DNA of 64,000 nt. Source: Trichomonas vaginalis G3 (lineage: Eukaryota > Parabasalia > Trichomonadida > Trichomonadidae). The notes under the pieces were generated by a model. That model did not search any database. It was given only the letters and a program-made list of their open reading frames with translations, and had not been told where the DNA came from. Of this stretch, positions 59,822 to 64,000 are shown piece by piece; positions within the stretch are counted from its first letter, which is position 1, and every line of letters begins with the position of its first letter. The stretch covers positions 20,193,411-20,257,410 of the forward strand of contig NC_067203.1 in assembly GCF_026262505.1 (NCBI RefSeq). The letters are read 5' to 3'. The translations under genes were made by a program, and so were the position numbers.

Positions 59822-60280
59822 ATGAGTTCTTCATCAAGCTCTCGCGAACCTTCACCATCTATGAAACAAACTTTACCAAACGATTATGGAGCACCTATTG
59901 AATATTTCTTACGAGCTGCACAATGGCAAAGAGCAGTCTCACCAAGGTTAGGTGTTCCACCAGCTCCTGTCAAAAATAGCATTTGGTCAAGTCCTTATAT
60001 AAGATATGGTCTCCCACTAGGTTTGCTAGCTACAGCAGGAGCAGTTATGATGTTGAAAAGAAATAAAGCAAATGTTATAAATAATACTGAAGTAGCTGAA
60101 GTTAAACAAACTCCAACACATTCGCCAAAACCAACGCCTTCACAAGCAAAACCTTCAATAACTCCTGAACCTATGGAAGTACAAACTCCTGTTCAAAAGT
60201 CAACTCCTAAACCGACTCCAACATTTAAACCAGAACCCACGCCTCAAATAAATCGTAAAACTCCTGCGTTTCCTTACTGA
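59822..60280 (+). CDS. Membrane-anchored Pro/Thr-rich protein, 152 aa
   Basis: A Ser-rich start, a compact segment (APIEYFLRAAQWQRAVSPRL), one hydrophobic helix (YGLPLGLLATAGAVMML) followed by KRNK, then a Pro/Thr/Lys-rich tail. It lies directly behind the capsid gene and is preceded by TTTATTTTTA. A virion membrane or minor coat role is speculative. Confidence 0.6.
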   Translation: MSSSSSSREPSPSMKQTLPNDYGAPIEYFLRAAQWQRAVSPRLGVPPAPVKNSIWSSPYIRYGLPLGLLATAGAVMMLKRNKANVINNTEVAEVKQTPTHSPKPTPSQAKPSITPEPMEVQTPVQKSTPKPTPTFKPEPTPQINRKTPAFPY

Positions 60281-60328
60281 AAAAATAACGTTATTTTTAT
60301 TTAATATTAAAATTTTTATTTGATTGAA

Positions 60329-60565
60329 ATGACGACTAAAGTCACTGAAGCAATGAAACAAAAGTTTTTGGTAGAATACATTAAATCAGGAGCGGTTCCA
60401 GAAGGTTTTTACGTTCATACTATGAAGGATGGTAGAGTTCAGTTTAGAAAGATAAAGCAACCATTAGATAGAGAAGGAATTTTGAGAAAGATTAAACTTC
60501 ATGAGGACAACATTGCTGAACTTAAGAAGAAGTTAGAAGAGTTGGAGAAAGGAAGAGAGTTATAA
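60329..60565 (+). CDS. Small Polinton protein, 78 aa
   Basis: Starts at the ATG at 60329. EGFYVHTMKDGRVQFRKIK resembles part of the 144-aa protein at 57755; the C-terminus is a short coiled coil (DNIAELKKKLEELEKG). Its 3' end lies in the right terminal repeat. Confidence 0.55.
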   Translation: MTTKVTEAMKQKFLVEYIKSGAVPEGFYVHTMKDGRVQFRKIKQPLDREGILRKIKLHEDNIAELKKKLEELEKGREL

Positions 60566-61345
60566 AGTAATGAATTCAAGTGGGTGAAAAAAGAGGTGAA
60601 AAAAGAGGTGAGATGTCACCACTTCACCTAAATTTATTTTTGCGCTATGTTTTCATACGTGTGAGGGTGGTGATATCATTTATTTTTAAGTTTATTTTTT
60701 ATTTTATTTGGATGTAAATGACGAAAACTATTGAGATAACAAACTACAACGGTCATGAGTTCAAGAATTTGTTCTTCGTTCCTCGTGAAAATACATTCTA
60801 TCAGATACGAGGGAGAAAGGGTAAAGTTAGTTTGAGCGTTTATGAAGGAATGAAGAATGGAAAGTTTATACAAGCATATGATACAAACGGTAAGCGTGTT
60901 TCATTAGCTTTGTCAAAACTTACTAACATTTATTTTGACAGTGACTTTGACTCTGACGATTGGAGCGACAGCAGCGATACTGAAGAATATGAACTATTGT
61001 GTGAAGCACAGCAATGGGAAGAGTTGCAATACTTTTGTAAGTGAGAACGTTTATTTTTACAGTAGTAAGGTGAAGTGGTTGGCGGCTTTATAAATATTTA
61101 AGGTTAAGTTAGTGTTGTCGTTTGTGTTGTAAAATATACGTTAACGGTTTTGTAAAGTGTCAAATTCACATATAATGTGTACGGTGGAACGCAGTGCCTC
61201 AGTACACGACTTAGGGATACTAACTAAGTTGGTGTTTGTGTTTGTGTTGTAAAATATACGTTACCAGTTTCGTAAAGTGTCAAATTCACATATAATGTGT
61301 ACGGTGGAACGCAGTGCCACAGTACACGAGATATGTATACTAACT
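60549..61345. repeat. Right terminal inverted repeat (797 bp)
   Basis: Inverted copy of 38640-39436 with about five differences, including the two 120-bp tip subrepeats. Directly followed by the TCCGT duplication at 61346-61350. Confidence 0.92.
60718..61044 (+). CDS. TIR-encoded 108-residue protein, right copy
   Basis: Copy of the protein at 38941-39267. It differs at three residues (NIYFDSD, DSSDTEE against NIHFDSD, DSSNSEE) and is open throughout. It reads toward the tip of the element. Confidence 0.7.
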   Translation: MTKTIEITNYNGHEFKNLFFVPRENTFYQIRGRKGKVSLSVYEGMKNGKFIQAYDTNGKRVSLALSKLTNIYFDSDFDSDDWSDSSDTEEYELLCEAQQWEELQYFCK

Positions 61346-61350
61346 TCCGT

Positions 61351-61982
61351 CACCCAAACATATAATTTTTTATTGCCTACTTCTTCTCCCAATGGAATAG
61401 TATATTTCTGATTAGCAATAGGAATATTATCTCCATTAGATGTATATGTATTTAATTTATAAAGTGGATTTTGGCCAAATTTGGCATAAAGATATAATGA
61501 TTTGTTCACATCTAGATCCATAATGTCACCACCAATACTTATTTCTTCACCTGATAGTAATTCTTTTGGAGAGATCATAATATTTTCTAATTTTGGTTGA
61601 TTTTTAAAGGTAAATGATTTAGAATCAATATTGGATTTTACACCATATTCGTCTCTTGCTTGTGCTTTAATTTTATATTTGCCATAATGGGAGTACTCAG
61701 CAGGAATTATGACATTATCATTAATTGTTTCACCTGATGTATAGTTCATTGTTTTAACTAATTCATCATCAATTGAAATATATAATTCACCGCTAGAGTC
61801 ATCTGTAATTGAAACTGAGAAACTGAGTGGTTCATTATCAGTTACAATATTATCCGTGAGTGTTAAGTCTACTGTAGGTGGATCTGTTACATTAATTGTT
61901 ACAATGTAATGAGTAGTTTCTTCAGGAATATAATCTAAATTGGAGTAACTAAGCCAGAATTCTACATTTCTTGTGCCTTTAT
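61351..61982 (-). pseudogene. Surface-protein gene, middle part between mariner and Polinton
   Basis: Open in one frame throughout. It encodes parts of the repeated modules (LENIMISPKELLSGEEISIG, NKSLYLYAKFG, FWLSYSNLDYIPEETTHYIV, SVSITDDSSGELYISIDDE). It joins the C-terminal part in frame across the Polinton and the upstream part in frame across the mariner once one target copy is counted at each site. As it stands, both insertions block the full protein. Confidence 0.85.
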
Positions 61983-62064
61983 TATAGGGTGTCCAAAGGT
62001 GTGTTTAGCACAAACCTGAATACTGCGAATAGAAATAAACAAGTTACATATATATAAAGTTTAT

Positions 62065-62673
62065 TTAAATATAATCACCATTGGATTCAATCACGCGTTC
62101 GCAGCGATCGATCCAGGCTTGAAAGACACGCTTTAAATCATCATGAGAAAATTGCTCAAATTGCTCTCTTACAAAATTTTCAAGATCATCTGGACTCGCG
62201 AATTCGCGTCCTTCAGCTCTCTTTTTTAGCGTGCCGAATAAATAAAAGTCAGAGGGTGCAATATCAGGTGAATAAATTGGGTTTGGAACAACTTTGACAT
62301 TGTTTTCCAACAAGTAATTCATTACCTTATGACTTTTGTGAACTCTTGAATTATCAAAATGAATTGCAAACTTTTGTTTTTGTTGTTTGGATTTCTCAAA
62401 CTCATCAGAATTGATAATTTGAGTAAGAACATTGTCAATTAGATACTGAGCATTCATCGTATTAGGTTTTTGAAGAATATCAATTGCGATGATGCCATTC
62501 ACGCCCCAAAAAACCGACAACATCATCATTGGTGTGTCAATTTTTTTCTTCGGGAATGTTTGCGGATTTTCATCCTTCGGGATCCACATGATTTTGGCTT
62601 CTGTTGCATATTGAAACCAAGACTCGTCCCCTGTTACTAAAAAGCGAAACTTCTTGGATTGATACGCACCCAA
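62065..62673 (-). pseudogene. Mariner transposase, catalytic part
   Basis: A 202-codon frame with TGDESWF (first Asp), HFDNSRVHKS (second Asp) and SPDIAPSDFYLFG (third Asp). Exactly 34 residues lie between the second and third Asp, the DD34D hallmark. It ends RVIESNGDYI. The same frame extends about 35 codons upstream before meeting the disrupted region near 62675-62770. Confidence 0.9.
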
Positions 62674-62769
62674 TATAGAGAGGAGCTCTTTCGAAGATTG
62701 GACTCTAGATTTTTTTTGAACTGAATTAAGGTTGTGCGGAAACCCAACGTGTATACGCTAGTTTGTAGT

Positions 62770-63081
62770 TCAAATAATTGTGCAGATAATAATGACTGTT
62801 GTACGTGGTATCTTTGTCATCTCCTCTATCCTTCTGAGTGATGCTCTTGGGTCTTCATCTAGCGCTTGAAGAATTGCTTTGATTTTTCTTTGATCCGGCG
62901 ATTTTTTGTCAATTTTTATGATGGGCGCCTTTTTGTTCATGAAGTGATACATCCTAACATGATACGTTACAGTGGAATAGCTAAGAGCATCCATACCGAA
63001 GCATTTTACCAATGTCTCGTAGATTTTTTTACAGTCTTTGCATTTTTTTGCAAGAGCGAGGATGTTTTCTTTATGATTCAT
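62770..63081 (-). pseudogene. Mariner transposase, N-terminal DNA-binding part
   Basis: A 103-codon frame beginning MNHKENILALAKKCKDCKKI with two helix-turn-helix segments (the second SLRRIEEMTKIPRTTV). It ends in a stop shortly after the second helix-turn-helix; the remaining linker to the catalytic part is out of frame, so at least one frameshift is present. Confidence 0.85.
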
Positions 63082-63289
63082 TAAAAAATGAAAAAAATCC
63101 CGCCAAAATTTCCCGCGAAACCGCCTCTTGTCTCAAAATTCATTTTATATCCCGGCATGGCGCCAAAATACAACATACTCATCATATACATATATTCATA
63201 TTTTTTATTATATATTTATAATCAGCATATATCTCCTTTAATAGTCTCATATAGAGCGCTGTGCTAAACGCACCTTTGGACACCCTATA

Positions 63290-64000
63290 GCATCATTTGG
63301 TACAGCGAATGTATCTGAAATTGAAAATATTGTTTTTTCGTCTTCATCCAAATGTGGAATACTTTTTGGCTGTAAATTATCAAATTTATAAAATAAAGTT
63401 ACATCATGGCCATTATTTGAATCAGTGAATGTGCAGTTAAATCCGACTTCAGTTCCTGGTGATACAACATTCTCTTTTAGTTCAACATTAGTTATCTTTG
63501 GTTGATTAAAGACAACAAAATGGTAGCTTGTATATGAAACATCACCGCCATCATCGCCTATTGCAGTAATATTTAATACAATTTTAGCTGATTTCTCGAG
63601 ATTGATTCGGATGTCAAATGTTTTAGTTTCTGCATGGTCATATTTTACTTCTTTATGTTCGAAATCAATTAATAATGGTTCACCATCGAAGTCAGGATCA
63701 ACTTCTTCCAAAGCTTGGAAAACTAATTTTCCTGAAACATCATCATTAACGTTGATTATTAAATGAATAGATTCATTCCATTCATATATTGTTTTATCAG
63801 GATAAGTAACTTGCAAACTTGGAGGAGTTGATATAACATAATCAACATTTTTCTGTTCAGAAACTGAATATCGCGGTGCATTAGAATATGAAATATCTGG
63901 AAATTCAGCTACCCAAACTGTTAATTGATTTGCTTGTTCTGAGGCTAGATTCTTAATAGTATAGGAAAATGGTTGCATATCTCCATTTGATGTTATTGAT
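63290..64000 (-). pseudogene. Surface-protein gene, upstream part, continues beyond the window
   Basis: Open through to the window edge. It encodes further modules of the surface protein (SLQVTYPDKTIYEWNESIHL, ITNVELKENVVSPGTEVGF, DVTLFYKFDN). The last host residues before the mariner are AVPNDA. The start codon and any signal peptide lie outside the window. Confidence 0.85.

Larger units (their letters stand above)
38640..61345. mobile_element. Polinton/Maverick element, 22.7 kb, nearly whole
   Basis: Bounded by 797-bp terminal inverted repeats starting AGTTAGTATAC, with a TCCGT target duplication. It holds pPolB, packaging ATPase, integrase, double jelly-roll capsid protein, minor-capsid candidate, a tail-fibre-like protein, KilA-N protein and many small genes. 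The terminal repeats differ at about five positions, so insertion is recent. Overall it looks nearly whole, with perhaps two breaks. No adenovirus-type cysteine protease was recognised. Confidence 0.95.
61985..63287 (-). mobile_element. Mariner-family transposon, Tvmar1-like, broken
   Basis: A 1303-bp element with inverted ends TAGGGTGTCCAAAGGTG, one mismatch in about 30 bp, and a TA target duplication (61983-61984 and 63288-63289). Size, TA target and the DD34D transposase are those of mariner, and the size matches Tvmar1 of T. vaginalis (about 1.3 kb). The transposase frame is interrupted between the DNA-binding and catalytic parts, so this copy is probably inactive but could be moved in trans. 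Confidence 0.9.

Noticed and set aside
61987-63285. Mariner ends set at GGGTG/CACCC
   Set aside because: With ends at TAGGG/CCCTA the TA duplication leaves the host frame open; the shorter choice shifts it.

Overview
The window looks like a chromosomal contig of a trichomonad protist, most likely Trichomonas vaginalis. The inference rests on AT-rich DNA with intronless genes, very short 5' leaders with TCA-type initiator (Inr) motifs at several starts, and the gene families present: a two-repeat Myb protein, a PH-AGC kinase, ankyrin proteins with a long trichomonad-type N-terminal region, an AIG1/GIMAP-like GTPase and a large cadherin/Ig-like surface protein. A 22.7-kb Polinton (Maverick) and a Tvmar1-like mariner are also typical of that genome.

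From 1 to 36.4 kb is host DNA. The first 5.5 kb holds no recognisable gene. It carries tandem cloverleaf repeats, isolated hairpins and a TTAA-flanked foldback element. Then come a Myb-like gene (5.6 kb), a 5-kb gene-poor stretch with a 1.06-kb inverted-repeat element, a HAD phosphatase (11.3 kb), an 0.8-kb MULE-like MITE inserted just in front of a PH-AGC kinase gene (13.3 kb), a coiled-coil protein, a two-UBR-box zinc protein, a divergent RGG-box/PPC-domain pair, a 0.95-kb element containing five consecutive long hairpins, an auxin-efflux-carrier-like transporter, a DUF616-like type II membrane protein, an ankyrin fragment and an ankyrin protein, a BTB/discoidin-like protein, a GIMAP-like GTPase, a 1003-aa coiled-coil protein and a Nup155-type nucleoporin.

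From 36.4 kb to the right edge lies one host gene on the minus strand, for a large membrane protein built of repeated Ig/cadherin-like modules. It has been split twice: by a Polinton (38640-61345, target duplication TCCGT, 797-bp terminal inverted repeats) and by a mariner (61985-63287, target duplication TA). Removing either insertion plus one target copy leaves the host frame open, and the Polinton repeats differ at only about five sites, so the insertions look recent. A separate one-base frame change sits near the 3' end of the host gene.

The Polinton carries the expected protein-primed DNA polymerase, FtsK/HerA-type packaging ATPase, retrovirus-like integrase with an SH3/chromo-like tail piece, double jelly-roll major capsid protein and a minor-capsid candidate. 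It also has a 1169-aa protein ending in a phage tail-fibre collar domain, a KilA-N protein and about 18 small unassigned genes. Genes sit in short divergent blocks with start codons 5 to 45 bp apart, many preceded by a TTTTATC-type box. GC-rich double-hairpin inserts are scattered through coding and non-coding Polinton DNA, and a 1.2-kb cassette bounded by 78-bp inverted repeats lies beside a tRNA-like sequence. The Polinton looks nearly whole, with perhaps two breaks.
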